This document shows, piece after piece, positions 18,201 through 28,622 of a DNA stretch of 64,000 bases. The notes beneath the pieces were generated by a model. It had not been told where the DNA came from. It worked only from the letters and a program-made list of their open reading frames with translations, and searched no databases. Every line of letters starts with the position of its first letter. Position 1 is the first letter of the stretch. The stretch is from the NCBI GenBank assembly GCA_002811675.1, contig PDIM01000003.1, positions 29,261 through 93,260 on the forward strand, in the 5' to 3' direction. Source of the stretch: Ichthyosporea sp. XGB-2017a (lineage: Eukaryota; Opisthokonta; Ichthyosporea). The position numbers and the translations under genes were made by a program.

Positions 18201-21200
18201 TCAAAGGAAGCAGTCTTCGTCCCCTTCCTCACACTCCGTCGATGTGGTCACCTTCAATCCCTGCTCAGCGTAAAGCCTTTCCAACTCTTCATCGTCTATA
18301 CCCACTATTGGCATCATATTATTCCTTTCTTCAGCTCCGTACCTATATTCATCGCCGTCTTCGAATTCATCCACATATAATTCGTCATCATCCCCATCGC
18401 TTTCATCATCATAATACTCTTCGTTGTCCTCCTCCTCATCGTCATACAGTTCTTCTTTATCTTCGTATTCATCAGCATATAATCCATCAGCACCACCATC
18501 GCTTTCATCACCGTCATACTGTTCGTCTTCATCTTCACTGGCCTCCTCAACAGCGGTTTCCTTTTTTACCTCAAATTCTTCTCCAAGGTCATTATCCTCG
18601 TCCTGTTTAAATTGCGTATCAGCATTGGACAGTACCACCTTTCTCTTAACAGCCGACCTTGCAGATTGAATTGCTTCACTCTGCTCACGTACATGGTCAT
18701 TTGAAAGAGGATCCGAAATCCTTCCCTTTGCTTGCGAGGCCATATATCCCTCAAATTCCTGCAGCCAACTGAGATCCAATTTACCGCCGTCGACATCATC
18801 GCCAACTTCGGGATCATGGAATGCATTAGAATAAATTCGCCGTAACTTTTTCACGTACTTTCGAATGGTTTCTTCTTCAAAATGAGCTGGCCATTCATCA
18901 TTTAAACCGATCTCGCCCTCCACCCTGCCTTCTGGAGCACCATTCTTGTCCTTATGAACATCGTCAACTTCCTTGCTGATATTTACATCATCAAGCAATT
19001 TGATTGTGCTTTTATCATCGTAATTCTTAACTCTGCTGGGTCGTTCCAAAAGTTCACCCAAAAGCTTTTCGATATTATTCTTCGAAATATCATCGGCCTT
19101 CATATATTCATTGAGTATCTTATCAATTAATTCTTTGTCCTTTTGTAAGGATTGCTCCTTGCTTTGATCGATATCACCGGTTGACATCATTTTATCTAGC
19201 ATTCTCTTATACTCTTCATCCGATACACGATCTGTCAGTTTCACCAAGTTCTCGTCATGCATTGCTTCACTCATGCCGACTCCAACCTTCTTCAGATTCT
19301 CAGCCAATGAGTCTCTATCCTTCTTACTATTACGCTCGCTTTCTTCACGCTTCCATTTTAATTCCAAAGAGCCAATCTTGTCCTCCATTTCTTCCTTCAC
19401 AAGCTCTCGCAATACTTGTTGTGCTTCATCCTTTTTCAGCTCTTCAACCCCCTCTAATTCTGCTTTATCGCCCATAATGAGATCAAGAGGTGATTCAAAT
19501 AGACGTAATAGTGTCTGAAGACGAAGAGCCCGGCGGATCTTCTCTTTCATATCGACATACCGAGAGGAAGACGCACTATCGTTCACATCAATTTCTTCCC
19601 TCCCCGTGCCTTCCTTAAGAGTATTTACTTTTTCCAACATATTCCTTGTATCGCCAAGAAGAGTGTTCTCAGGCAATTCATCAGCAGTACTACCTAATGC
19701 TTGGTCGACATATTCCCTGATAGATGACAGTTTAGAAAGGATTTTTGTATTATAAGAATTAATATCCTCATACGCTTCAAGGTCGTCCTCCAAATATTGG
19801 ACACTTGCTTCTAAATCAGACATTGCACTTTCCATTTCCGTTAGTCGTTTCGCACTTTCATTCGCAGAGAGCGTAAATAAATCCGGACTCAAGGGTTCCT
19901 CATCCATATTGTCAAACACTTCTTCTTCGTCGAGGGAGTACATCTGTCCCGTAGCAGGGTTTACAAGCTTCACGTTATTCAATCCAAAAAGTCTATCTTT
20001 CTCATACTGCAGCGTGCCGATCGTTTCTTTTCGGAACATGGGATGGTATCGCAAAGCCAGTTCATGACTCTCTGGGTCTTTTATGCGTTCATTACGTCTA
20101 AGTGGACTAAACACCCCATCTTCATTGCATATGGCTCTTACCATGGACACGCACATATTGCGTCGCAACGAATTGCCATCTTTAATGAAACCTAGCTTGT
20201 TTTCACGTTCAAATAATTCGGGAATGGAGCGTCGCAGATCAAACATACAGACTTGACGGACAGCATCTTCACCCTCTAATGTACACAAGGAGGAATACTT
20301 TGTATACAGTGGGCCGGTCCGTTTTTCATCATCCTTATCATCTCCATGTTCAAGAGTGTCGTCATCCATACTATATCTTCCTTTTTCAATAATCTCTTGA
20401 TCGCCAAGCTTATTGTATTCGGCAATCATATCGAACACTATGCAAAAATCAGTCCCATACAGCATATATTCTAGATTAATAGGATCTGAGATCCAATGGT
20501 TAGCCACAAATGCTCTCTCAGGGACAAAATTGGATATTTCTTCGCTATAGCCACCTAGTGCCAGCTTTTCATCAATGCCCTTATGATTAACATCATCTAC
20601 GTATTCATTGAACATCATTTCCGCAACCCGCTGAAGAGCCAATCGCCCTGTACGTGTCATCATGTGCTTCACTTCCATGGGACACGCACTTACAGTCATC
20701 AGCGATTGCAATCGCGAAGCGGGTACGTCGTATTCGAAAAGTACGGCGGGGGCCATAAAGGGAGTGGCATCACGTTTGAATGATTCCACCTCGCACTGCT
20801 GTGCATACATCATCTGACACAAAAGTGACTTGTCTAAAATGTCTTGATCAAACATTTCGATACCACGTTGTTCCGACACTGGGGCAATTAGGCACATATT
20901 CAGCATTTCTTTGCAATGTACTGTTTGCTTGTTATCGTCATTTCTCATGTCAGCCTCCGGCACAAATCCGTATGCCGTCTTAAGTACCATCTCCAGGGCA
21001 TCTTCAGAGTATGATTCACCAGCAATGTATTTGCAAAAATCAGGAAATTCACGACTAAATCCCTGAAAGGCCATTGCCACTGTTCGTGGAGACACAAACA
21101 TATTCGGGCCAAGCGAACTTTTTTCTAGCATACCATCGTAATACCTACGAGTAACCAAATCGTCATCAAGTTTGAATTTTAGCTTGCGTAACTCGCTGGA

Positions 21201-23519
21201 ACTGGTGTCACTCCCTTCTGCCATAAGATCAGTAACCTCTTTTTCCACTTTACGGCGCTCTTCATTGGTCATACCGGGCACTATCGGCTTGCGGTCCTGG
21301 TCGTACAAACGAAAGAGCCGTGAAGTAGACATTCTGTGGTAAAGGATCCGCATTTCATTCACTTCGTGCTGTGTAGGTTGTAATGGTGCAAACTCGGGCA
21401 CAAGCATATCAAAAGGAGGCAACGAAGTGTTATGAGTTGCTTGCAGTTCATCATACTCTTTACGTGTCTTCTGTACATTGTGAATATGCAATTGATCCCT
21501 GCTTTCCAATCGCCCATATGCAAGCCTTTCTACAGTATATTCACAATGCTTTTGGGTAGGTAAAATTACAGGTTCACGTCGAAGGGTTTTGCAACCAACA
21601 GTATAAGCTGCCAGGCATGCAAACTGCCATTCCACGGGAAAGTGTGGACCGTAACAGACACGACGAACAGTTGGAGAGTCCGCACCTATACATTCCATAT
21701 TGTTTTCGTGCAATTCATCACTCAGAAAATCACAAAACCCCTTTGCGCGCATATTGTGACTTGTAAAAAAAGGTGGCAATCGGCTCATTTTTTTTTGTGT
21801 CTCAAGCTCCTCTAATTTTTCCGCTGCATCTTGGCCCTCCTCTAAGGATATTTCGGCCTTCTGGTTCAGTTTACGTTGACGTATCAGAGCCCGATCAATA
21901 TCTTCCTGAAGTCGGATCCAAGACGAACCTTCATCCATTAACGCTTTAAAGTCTTGAGCTGAAGATCCGATACCATACTTCTCTCCTTCTTTCTTCATTT
22001 CTGTCAATATCGGGTCGTTCGCTTCATCTGATACGGTGTGCTGTTTCGCACCGCGCCTTTTCTCACTGGAATCACCGGAAAATGTTTCAATCCACTCCTC
22101 ATTCGGCAATTCATACATTCGTCTCATAAATTCCTCTTCAATTGTAAGTGGCTTGGGTACCGTTCGTGGACGATCTTCATATAGGGCTCGATAAAAAGTC
22201 GAGTGAGGCACTTCACGTCTTAACGCACTAACAAGCTCCTCATTAAATACAGGATCATCTAGAAATTGGGGGTCATTCAAATGATACCTATCATTACGGG
22301 AATCAATCAGCTGCTGCTTTGTCATTTCTTCGTCTGATTCCACCATTGCCTCCAAATAGTGAACCGCGGAGATATTCAGCCAGCCATTCTTTGGATCGAT
22401 AAAGGACCGACCCAACCTCTTGGTCAGGTACTCTACGTTCTCGCTCAGCATAACCCACTCTCCCACTTCCTCAGGATCATCGACGTGCAAGAAATAAGTA
22501 TACGGATGAGAGGCGATACATTGCCCATTCGCGGCAGCAAACACCATTGCCCACTCTTTCAGTGCTTGTCGAAGCATCTCTGCCCCATACACACCCCCTC
22601 GAGAATACACACCTCCAGGAAGATACCCTGCATTAACTCCACGCAGCTGCTGCTCGTTCCAATAGCGTTCAGAATCCATAAATCCTTCGTTTCTGTCAAA
22701 CTCTTCTCTCATGGCCTCCATTAGACGTCCGGTGCTAGGCAGCACCGGAGTACCATAGAAGTCCCGCTCGCATTCCCGGCGTAACATCTCATGTCGGGAC
22801 GGGACTGGGTAGTGGGGCTGGAGAAGCTTCTTCCCTCGGGGATTAGTCACCAGCCGAATCAGGCGGGGATCCACCTCATCGTCGGCAGACTTGACCTGCT
22901 TAAAATCGTCGTTCAACCCAGGAATTGTCTCCGTCGGAGGTCGCTTCATCTTGGAGTTGTCTACTTTAGTGCGAAGGTGTGAGAACTTGTCTTTTGCTTT
23001 TGTCTTGGGCAAGGTTTTTCTTCCCTTCTTGTCCATAGCCAGATCTAAGTCTAGATCCAATTCATACTCTTCGCCAACTTTAAAGTTAAACGCGGATGAG
23101 TCCTCCTTATTGTCAGAGTCAGGACAAGAAGAAGAAGCAGAAGAGCAGTACTCCTCATTTACAGCACTATTTTTCTCATATTTCCTTTTTGCATCCTGTT
23201 CATCTTCCTTCTCTGCCATTGCGCTTTTCGTCTTAGCCCTTCTTCTCTTTTCCCTCTTCGCATCCCACTCCTCCTTCTCTTTACGCAACGCCTCCAATTT
23301 CACCACACTTTCTTCATCCAGTTGGTCGGGGTACGCCCTCTCAAGCGCTTCCAATACACGCTGTGCTGCCGGAGAATCCAACAGCAACTCCACATCTTCC
23401 TCCTCTTCCTCTTCTCCAGAAACATCCTTGCACACCAGCAACAGGAAGGCAAACACAACGAGGAGGATGATCAGAGGTACCAACACCCTACTGTTCTTCT
23501 TCCGTGGAAGAGGCACCAT
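18201..23519 (-). CDS. Giant acidic, single-anchor lumenal protein of unknown family
   Basis: 1,772 residues, ATG at 23519. A basic start and one hydrophobic segment (about 11-30) act as a signal anchor or uncleaved signal, followed at once by Glu-rich sequence (GEEEEEED). The middle (about 330-1150) is a large folded region with many conserved-looking Cys and aromatic residues (for example GFCDFLSDEL, FPDFCKYIAGES, VHCKEMLNMC), suited to disulfides in an oxidising lumen. About 1230-1560 is helical/coiled coil. The last 130 residues are extremely acidic and Tyr-rich (repeats like DEYEDKEEL and DEFEDGDEY), ending GDEDCFL. Acidic tails of this kind bind Ca2+ with low affinity in ER proteins; that role here is inference. 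No known domain recognised. No KDEL-type retention signal. Confidence 0.75.
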   Translation of the reverse strand: MVPLPRKKNSRVLVPLIILLVVFAFLLLVCKDVSGEEEEEEDVELLLDSPAAQRVLEALERAYPDQLDEESVVKLEALRKEKEEWDAKREKRRRAKTKSAMAEKEDEQDAKRKYEKNSAVNEEYCSSASSSCPDSDNKEDSSAFNFKVGEEYELDLDLDLAMDKKGRKTLPKTKAKDKFSHLRTKVDNSKMKRPPTETIPGLNDDFKQVKSADDEVDPRLIRLVTNPRGKKLLQPHYPVPSRHEMLRRECERDFYGTPVLPSTGRLMEAMREEFDRNEGFMDSERYWNEQQLRGVNAGYLPGGVYSRGGVYGAEMLRQALKEWAMVFAAANGQCIASHPYTYFLHVDDPEEVGEWVMLSENVEYLTKRLGRSFIDPKNGWLNISAVHYLEAMVESDEEMTKQQLIDSRNDRYHLNDPQFLDDPVFNEELVSALRREVPHSTFYRALYEDRPRTVPKPLTIEEEFMRRMYELPNEEWIETFSGDSSEKRRGAKQHTVSDEANDPILTEMKKEGEKYGIGSSAQDFKALMDEGSSWIRLQEDIDRALIRQRKLNQKAEISLEEGQDAAEKLEELETQKKMSRLPPFFTSHNMRAKGFCDFLSDELHENNMECIGADSPTVRRVCYGPHFPVEWQFACLAAYTVGCKTLRREPVILPTQKHCEYTVERLAYGRLESRDQLHIHNVQKTRKEYDELQATHNTSLPPFDMLVPEFAPLQPTQHEVNEMRILYHRMSTSRLFRLYDQDRKPIVPGMTNEERRKVEKEVTDLMAEGSDTSSSELRKLKFKLDDDLVTRRYYDGMLEKSSLGPNMFVSPRTVAMAFQGFSREFPDFCKYIAGESYSEDALEMVLKTAYGFVPEADMRNDDNKQTVHCKEMLNMCLIAPVSEQRGIEMFDQDILDKSLLCQMMYAQQCEVESFKRDATPFMAPAVLFEYDVPASRLQSLMTVSACPMEVKHMMTRTGRLALQRVAEMMFNEYVDDVNHKGIDEKLALGGYSEEISNFVPERAFVANHWISDPINLEYMLYGTDFCIVFDMIAEYNKLGDQEIIEKGRYSMDDDTLEHGDDKDDEKRTGPLYTKYSSLCTLEGEDAVRQVCMFDLRRSIPELFERENKLGFIKDGNSLRRNMCVSMVRAICNEDGVFSPLRRNERIKDPESHELALRYHPMFRKETIGTLQYEKDRLFGLNNVKLVNPATGQMYSLDEEEVFDNMDEEPLSPDLFTLSANESAKRLTEMESAMSDLEASVQYLEDDLEAYEDINSYNTKILSKLSSIREYVDQALGSTADELPENTLLGDTRNMLEKVNTLKEGTGREEIDVNDSASSSRYVDMKEKIRRALRLQTLLRLFESPLDLIMGDKAELEGVEELKKDEAQQVLRELVKEEMEDKIGSLELKWKREESERNSKKDRDSLAENLKKVGVGMSEAMHDENLVKLTDRVSDEEYKRMLDKMMSTGDIDQSKEQSLQKDKELIDKILNEYMKADDISKNNIEKLLGELLERPSRVKNYDDKSTIKLLDDVNISKEVDDVHKDKNGAPEGRVEGEIGLNDEWPAHFEEETIRKYVKKLRRIYSNAFHDPEVGDDVDGGKLDLSWLQEFEGYMASQAKGRISDPLSNDHVREQSEAIQSARSAVKRKVVLSNADTQFKQDEDNDLGEEFEVKKETAVEEASEDEDEQYDGDESDGGADGLYADEYEDKEELYDDEEEDNEEYYDDESDGDDDELYVDEFEDGDEYRYGAEERNNMMPIVGIDDEELERLYAEQGLKVTTSTECEEGDEDCFL

Positions 23520-23873
23520 CCCTGATCACGGGCTCGCAAGGAAACAATAAAAATCAAATCAATAACGCGCAAGAAAAACACAGCAAATACAAAACGCTGT
23601 GTTGCTTTGTAAATCTACAAAATCTAAAAAACAAAAAACAAAAAACAAAAAAAAAAGAAAACAAAGAAAACAAAAACCTCCACCAGACAAAACACAGCAC
23701 AGCTGTTCTACAAATATTTCTGAAATTCCTGCAGGAATTCATCACACCGTCCATTGACGTCTAGGGCTCCTTGGAAAGTAAACTGTCAAGGTGGCCTTTC
23801 ATCCACACGAACAAAGACAGAAGGGATTCGAGACAAGGGACAATATTGCGAGAAAGTAATTGTTATGTAGGTC
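23520..23873. other. Intergenic with A-rich tract
   Basis: Lies between two minus-strand genes. A CAAAAA-type A-rich tract spans about 23620-23675. No gene seen. Confidence 0.5.
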
Positions 23874-23879
23874 TTTATT
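23874..23879 (-). terminator. AATAAA 4 nt after the exostosin-like stop
   Basis: TTTATT on the plus strand reads AATAAA on the minus strand, immediately after the TAG at 23883-23885. Fits the short 3' ends of other genes here. Confidence 0.45.
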
Positions 23880-23882
23880 TTG

Positions 23883-25433
23883 CTACTCAGTATTTGCCAG
23901 AACAAACCTCTGCAACTGTTGGAAATGGTACACCCAGAATCGTGAAAACAGTCTTGGTCTTGGTCTTTGGAGAATGCTTGCAGTGGAGCCCTTATCTGCC
24001 GCATCGAATAAATGCTTGACAAGAGATAACCCCCACTGATTCCAGTCCCGCAATATAATAACAGGCAAGCCCTCGTATAGATCAAGCTTTGTACCCGATA
24101 AAGACGTATCATCAGAGGCAAAAAAGAAATCATCTACAAATGTTTTTATACATTGTTCGTCTGTTTCAGAGCATTCGAGATATTGATTCACACCTGCATT
24201 TACTTCATTCTTAGCATTTAATTGTTTAGCCACTCTTTCTGCAACCTCTCTTTGCTTTAAGGTCGCTTCATCTTTCTGAGCGACCACCACCACCACGGAT
24301 CCCATATACAACCCTTCCCATGTTCGATGGCAGTCAATTCCGTTCCCACGAGGAGATAAAAGGAATCTGGTGTTACTTAGCTGGTCCAAGTAGACATCCC
24401 AACCAACTACCGGGGATTCATCAGCATTCAGCACTTGAAACGCTTCATTCGGTTCTTTGCTTTCTGAATGTCCGCTTAAATGCTTCATCATATTTCTCGC
24501 ATCATCATTAAAAAAAACTTCCTTCAGTCTATTAAACACCGGTTCCCGAACTTGTCGATGTGTATTGACTCTAAAATTGAGATAAAATGCTGTTGAGCGC
24601 TCACGCATGGGTTTTGCTTCACATGCCTTTGAATACAGAAGATTTGCATCTCCATGGGGCCACTGAGCATTCCCAATACCTATGGGAATTGTTCGCAGCC
24701 GTTCAAAGGCGCGCATATCACTCACATCCTTACTTTCATTTTCATCGTAAGGAGGCAACTCCACATTCTTCAGCTTCCAAGGATATTCGTTGTTCTGCCC
24801 GTACCAGTACCGTACCTTTGGCACCCGATAGTTTTTCCCTGTGGCAGTCGGTAGCCACATGTCTGCACTGAACCCCTCCGGCACGGGGGCATCATTGGGA
24901 AGAATCCGCAATAAAGGCAAAAAGCGGCCAGGGATGGACTCATCGGCATTGTGTGTGACTAAAATGATTTGATGCCGAATATGGGCCAAACAGTTATTAA
25001 AGAAATCTTGAGCGTAGTCCATCTTAAGAAATACAAGTTGTCCTGATTGAACATCCTCTGGGTTCAATTGGCCCTTAGTGCCACCTCCCCTTCCAAACTC
25101 GTCATCAAAGACATGGTCTGCCATTGCACGAAAAGAATCCCCAGTTAGAAAAGGATGAACGGCTCCCCTGACCCCATTGCGATGCCTGTCTAATCCAAAC
25201 GGGGGCACTTGCGCTGCATCAAACTTATGTTCTTCTTTCACCTCCCTATTATAAATATGCGGGTCGTATCTTTCCCAGACGAAAGAAGGCTCAGACAGGG
25301 GTGGGGGGAGGGAGGAGGAATAATACACAAGACCCGAAAGGAAAATCACACATACGAGGGCAAACAAACGAGCGGGGGCCCTTCCACCCTTCTCTCCTCC
25401 TTTGAAAATAAGATATTGCCAGCTTTTATTCAT
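23883..25433 (-). CDS. Exostosin-like (GT47-type) glycosyltransferase
   Basis: 516 residues from the ATG at 25433; the frame extends upstream to a GTG, not used. A single hydrophobic segment (about 20-40, LFALVCVIFLSGLVYYSSS) predicts a type II Golgi protein. The catalytic-type block NTRFLLSPRGNGIDCHRTWE followed by GLYMGSVVVV (about 350-378) is the hallmark of exostosin/GT47 and related fold-B enzymes, where Arg/Gly/Asn and the HRxWE residues shape the sugar-nucleotide site. A DLYEGLPVIIL motif follows. Substrate unknown. It is divergently paired with the transferase gene at 25956 and likely shares a bidirectional promoter region of about 520 bp. Confidence 0.75.
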   Translation of the reverse strand: MNKSWQYLIFKGGEKGGRAPARLFALVCVIFLSGLVYYSSSLPPPLSEPSFVWERYDPHIYNREVKEEHKFDAAQVPPFGLDRHRNGVRGAVHPFLTGDSFRAMADHVFDDEFGRGGGTKGQLNPEDVQSGQLVFLKMDYAQDFFNNCLAHIRHQIILVTHNADESIPGRFLPLLRILPNDAPVPEGFSADMWLPTATGKNYRVPKVRYWYGQNNEYPWKLKNVELPPYDENESKDVSDMRAFERLRTIPIGIGNAQWPHGDANLLYSKACEAKPMRERSTAFYLNFRVNTHRQVREPVFNRLKEVFFNDDARNMMKHLSGHSESKEPNEAFQVLNADESPVVGWDVYLDQLSNTRFLLSPRGNGIDCHRTWEGLYMGSVVVVVAQKDEATLKQREVAERVAKQLNAKNEVNAGVNQYLECSETDEQCIKTFVDDFFFASDDTSLSGTKLDLYEGLPVIILRDWNQWGLSLVKHLFDAADKGSTASILQRPRPRLFSRFWVYHFQQLQRFVLANTE

Positions 25434-25955
25434 GGCCAATTGAGCAGATGAACCAATGGAAGCTAAGCCTGGGCTGACTTGAGCGTGGGGCAGCTTGATA
25501 CCTACACTGTGGCAAGTCACGCAAGCGCCTTAAACCACTGGCAAGAGACCGAGAAAGAAGGGGATTATATGAAGACGAGGAGGGTGATGCTAGTCTAGAT
25601 CAGAGCAGCTGAACAGATAATTCGACAGATAGATCGAGAGAGAGAAAGGCTGGCTCAAAGCAATTTTAAGCAAAACAAAACAACATTTCAACCAACAGGC
25701 CTGTGCCCTGTGGAGACTGGAGTAACTATTACATAGTTATTACATAATAGCATAGTATGTAAGAAGGAGCGAGTATCTGTCAATCAAGCAGCCTCTAGGG
25801 TTACACAATGGAGGGTCTTTTGATGCCCTAACGCTAACCAGCATTCCAGAGGGGCTGCAGCAGGGCACGCTAACGGCTAAAGCTAAACGCTCCTTGTTTA
25901 TAGCCACAGTAGCACAGTTGCGGGAAGGAGTGACTGTTGCATAGACGGAACCTGT
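25434..25955. other. Bidirectional intergenic region between two glycosyltransferase genes
   Basis: 522 bp between divergent ATGs at 25433 (minus) and 25956 (plus). Contains short AT-rich repeats around 25725-25755. No clear TATA box. Shared regulation of the two genes is inferred from the head-to-head arrangement only. Confidence 0.45.
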
Positions 25956-27365
25956 ATGATGGACGAACAGAGGGGAAATGGTGAAGGGATTAAAGGACTC
26001 TTGGTGATGACAAAGTTGACGCGACCTTCTTTGTGTAGTGTTTCTTCCCCCGAGAGGCGGCGTGCATTGTTTGTTTACATTGGGGGAGCCTTTGCACTGG
26101 TTTCCCTGGTGCTGATAGTCCTGACTGGCATAGCTATCATCTCTAATGGATTATCTAAGGACAAGAAGGTATTCACGTCTCCGATTAGATTCAATGTCAA
26201 GGAATGGGGTGTATCTTGGACGAACGAAGTGAGTATCGAATCAAGGGGAGGAACTGAGAAAGAAGAGGGGGAGCCATTTGATGCTCGAAAAGAAGTTGTA
26301 AATCCACAAACATGTAAAGCAAAAGGGGCTTCATCCTCCCAGCCCGATTCTGTGAATATCATTTTTGCGTGCTTGGGTCCTTTGGCGTTTAGTAAGCATC
26401 AGGGATACGTGTGGAAAGCAGTTGAGCAGGCAAGATTATGGAATCCCCAGGCTGATGTGTACATGATTATCAGCCGGGATGCGTTGACTGGCGGGGGAGA
26501 AGATGAGATATTCCGAAATGCAAATCTGAGCAAAGTTCGAATTGCTATTTATGATGATTTTGTTGAGACGAGTGAATTGAGTGGGAAGTTTCGAGAAGCA
26601 TTTCATATTCAGGGGGATATGGTTCCCGACGGGAATACAGACTTTGTCAGATTGACATCTGAAAGGATGTTTTCAGTTAACAGCTTGATACAAGCATGTG
26701 GGCTAAAGGATACATTTCATCTGGAAAATGATAACATGCTTTATGTTGACTTGCAGAAAGAACTCATGCCCAGCCTGGTTAGTTGTGAAACTGGGTTTGC
26801 CATTCCCCGGGCAGCCAATGAGTACATGATGGTGTCCTTTGTGTACATTCGCGATGCGGAATCTTTCAAGCCTTTGCTTTCTTTCATTGTGGAAGCGTAT
26901 GACTCAACAAAGAAAGGGAATAATACCATCATGGATAGCCAGAGTGGGTTTGTGAATGATATGACCATACCAGTTAAGTTCTACGAAATGATAGTGGTGC
27001 CTCGTGGTGAAAAGCAGTTTCAAGAATTCCCAGCGTGGATTCATTCTCCAAATGGCGATAGGAACTTTGAAAGGGAAAGTGAGTGTTTGTGGAAAGAGCA
27101 GGGATTCTTGTATGACGCTGCCGTATTGGGGCAGTTTTATGCCGGGACATATGCCAAACCTACGGAGTCTCACTGGGAGGAAAATCGGCTTATGGATCCC
27201 AGGCAAATACCTCTAGAATGGAGAAGCGAGTCTGACACACATCCCGGGCTACACAGACCTTTTGTGGATGGACATCTTGTTGTTAACTTACACGTGCATT
27301 CGAAAAACCTTCAAGGATGGTCAAGTCTAGAAACTAAACCTGCATTAGTGACACCGCAAAAGTGA
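25956..27365 (+). CDS. Type II membrane GT-A-like glycosyltransferase
   Basis: 469 residues. A cytosolic N-terminus, an anchor at about 36-60 (VYIGGAFALVSLVLIVLTGI) and a Ser/Glu-rich stem lead to a lumenal domain from about 125. The domain begins with a beta-strand (NIIFACLG) and an early A.LWNPQADVYMI strand, then HLENDNMLYVDL (about 255-266), which is placed like a GT-A DxD metal-binding motif, and ends with NLHVHSKNL (about 444-452), where a C-terminal His often coordinates the metal. A DAAVLGQFYAG block at about 388-398 resembles conserved elements of bacterial and algal transferases. Substrate unknown. Possibly co-regulated with the exostosin-like gene. Confidence 0.6.
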   Translation: MMDEQRGNGEGIKGLLVMTKLTRPSLCSVSSPERRRALFVYIGGAFALVSLVLIVLTGIAIISNGLSKDKKVFTSPIRFNVKEWGVSWTNEVSIESRGGTEKEEGEPFDARKEVVNPQTCKAKGASSSQPDSVNIIFACLGPLAFSKHQGYVWKAVEQARLWNPQADVYMIISRDALTGGGEDEIFRNANLSKVRIAIYDDFVETSELSGKFREAFHIQGDMVPDGNTDFVRLTSERMFSVNSLIQACGLKDTFHLENDNMLYVDLQKELMPSLVSCETGFAIPRAANEYMMVSFVYIRDAESFKPLLSFIVEAYDSTKKGNNTIMDSQSGFVNDMTIPVKFYEMIVVPRGEKQFQEFPAWIHSPNGDRNFERESECLWKEQGFLYDAAVLGQFYAGTYAKPTESHWEENRLMDPRQIPLEWRSESDTHPGLHRPFVDGHLVVNLHVHSKNLQGWSSLETKPALVTPQK

Positions 27366-27949
27366 TTTGTGCTTATTAAAAAAGTGTTTTGTTTTATCAT
27401 GTACTCTGTAAGTGATATACCTACGGTTGGATTTTCTGTGTGGTGGTACCTAACAACATGCATCTTACCCAAAGGAAGATATGTAAATATGAATCTTAAC
27501 CAAGTAACTTCGTCAGACATATGCATTTATTTATAGACTATAGTAATAAAAGAATAGCCCTGATTTCCAATTTGCCTCTCCGTCTTAGTCAAAAGAGCAC
27601 GTATGAGTTTACCACTACTGTAGCTTGCAACACTTCTTGCCTGTAAGCTTGCTGTAAGCTCTTCAAATAGTGATCGTTCTTCTAGGTCACTGTGCTTGGA
27701 CTAGGTATTTGAAACCACAGCTGATAGATAAGGAAGGAGTGAGAGTGCTGTTTAGTTTGGTATCGCTGCTTCTGTTTTTGCGGATTTGGAATGGGAATGG
27801 GTTGATTCTGGGCCGAAAGAAAGGATCTTTGAGTCATAGTGGCATGTATTTCGATAAGAGCGGCAGTTCCCATCTGGAACACGCGGGCATAAGGAAGACA
27901 ATTCAGCGATTCTACTCGCCAAACTATAAAACTTTTCGTTTGGGAGAAT
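27366..27949. other. Intergenic, no firm gene
   Basis: AATAAA-like sequence at about 27544 may end the transferase transcript. A coding-like stretch reading SPNYKTFRLGEYEGHD (about 27910-27970) may belong to the fragment described next. Confidence 0.35.
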
Positions 27950-28342
27950 ATGAAGGGCATGACGTATTTTCCTCGCATACTTATTTCGGACTATCTGCGC
28001 TCTCTTTTTGATCATATTTATTGCTACTGTACTTTGTTGCGCATGTGCGGCCCAAAGTCTTCTGATCGAGGCACCGGAGATGAAAAATGCAGCAATATTA
28101 CAGTTCTGAAGGAACGCTCTCATATGAGGTCTCCTGAACTGATTGAGCGGTGTGGGGCGATAGGGAAAGAAATCGACACGTTTAGTTTCTGCTACAATCC
28201 ACACACCAGAAAGGGTAAAGCATTGATAACTCTCACTTCGGAGGGCACATGTATTCACCCTGTGTTTGCCATTAGGCTCTCTGGAAGTGCTGTGGTGTTT
28301 GGAAGGCAGGCTATTAGCGAACCAATGTCAACTAAAGGGTAA
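27950..28342 (+). pseudogene. Possible RRM-like gene fragment
   Basis: An open frame from the ATG at 27950 to 28342. The segment ELIERCGAIGKEIDTF and then YNPHTRKGKALITLTSEG (about residues 68-104) has the look of an RNA-recognition-motif half of the Set1/COMPASS kind, in which a 'FG.v..v.....P.TrkhlG.A.v.f' pattern occurs. No SET domain or second RRM motif follows before the next gene, and the preceding frame is closed. I read it as a fragment or a single exon of an unresolved gene. Similarity is by eye only. Confidence 0.25.
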
Positions 28343-28578
28343 ATGGTTTGGCTTTGTATATTTATGTCCCTTTCAAATCCTTGGCCCACCTGGTCGTAAT
28401 GGTGCATGTGAAATTCAAAAGACTTGACAGAGTTATGCTGCGGCAAAAGCATTTCTTGATTGGTTTTTCAATTATAACTGTTGCGCTTCCACACTCCACT
28501 CCTTTCCAAAACCCATTCGGCTGCATTTTTGGCGCCATCTTTGTTCAGGCGTTCTTTTTTTCCTTTTCCACAGTCAAA

Positions 28579-28622
28579 ATATTCCCTTGAGGGAATATAG
28601 TAACATATCCCCCCTGGGGATT
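28579..28622. repeat. Two adjacent short inverted repeats
   Basis: ATATTCCC-TTGA-GGGAATAT (28579-28598) is a perfect 8-bp stem with a 4-nt loop. A second G/C stem, ATCCCC...GGGGAT, follows at about 28607-28622. They lie about 180-220 bp upstream of the methyltransferase ATG and could be protein-binding sites or part of a decayed element. Confidence 0.6.

Noticed and set aside
22891-23550. 219-codon plus-strand frame antisense to the giant lumenal protein
   Set aside because: Low-complexity Ser/Phe/Leu output of the opposite strand of Glu/Lys-rich codons; no start context or family.
25434-25520. 29-residue extension of the exostosin-like protein from a GTG
   Set aside because: No ATG, and the type II topology is complete from 25433.
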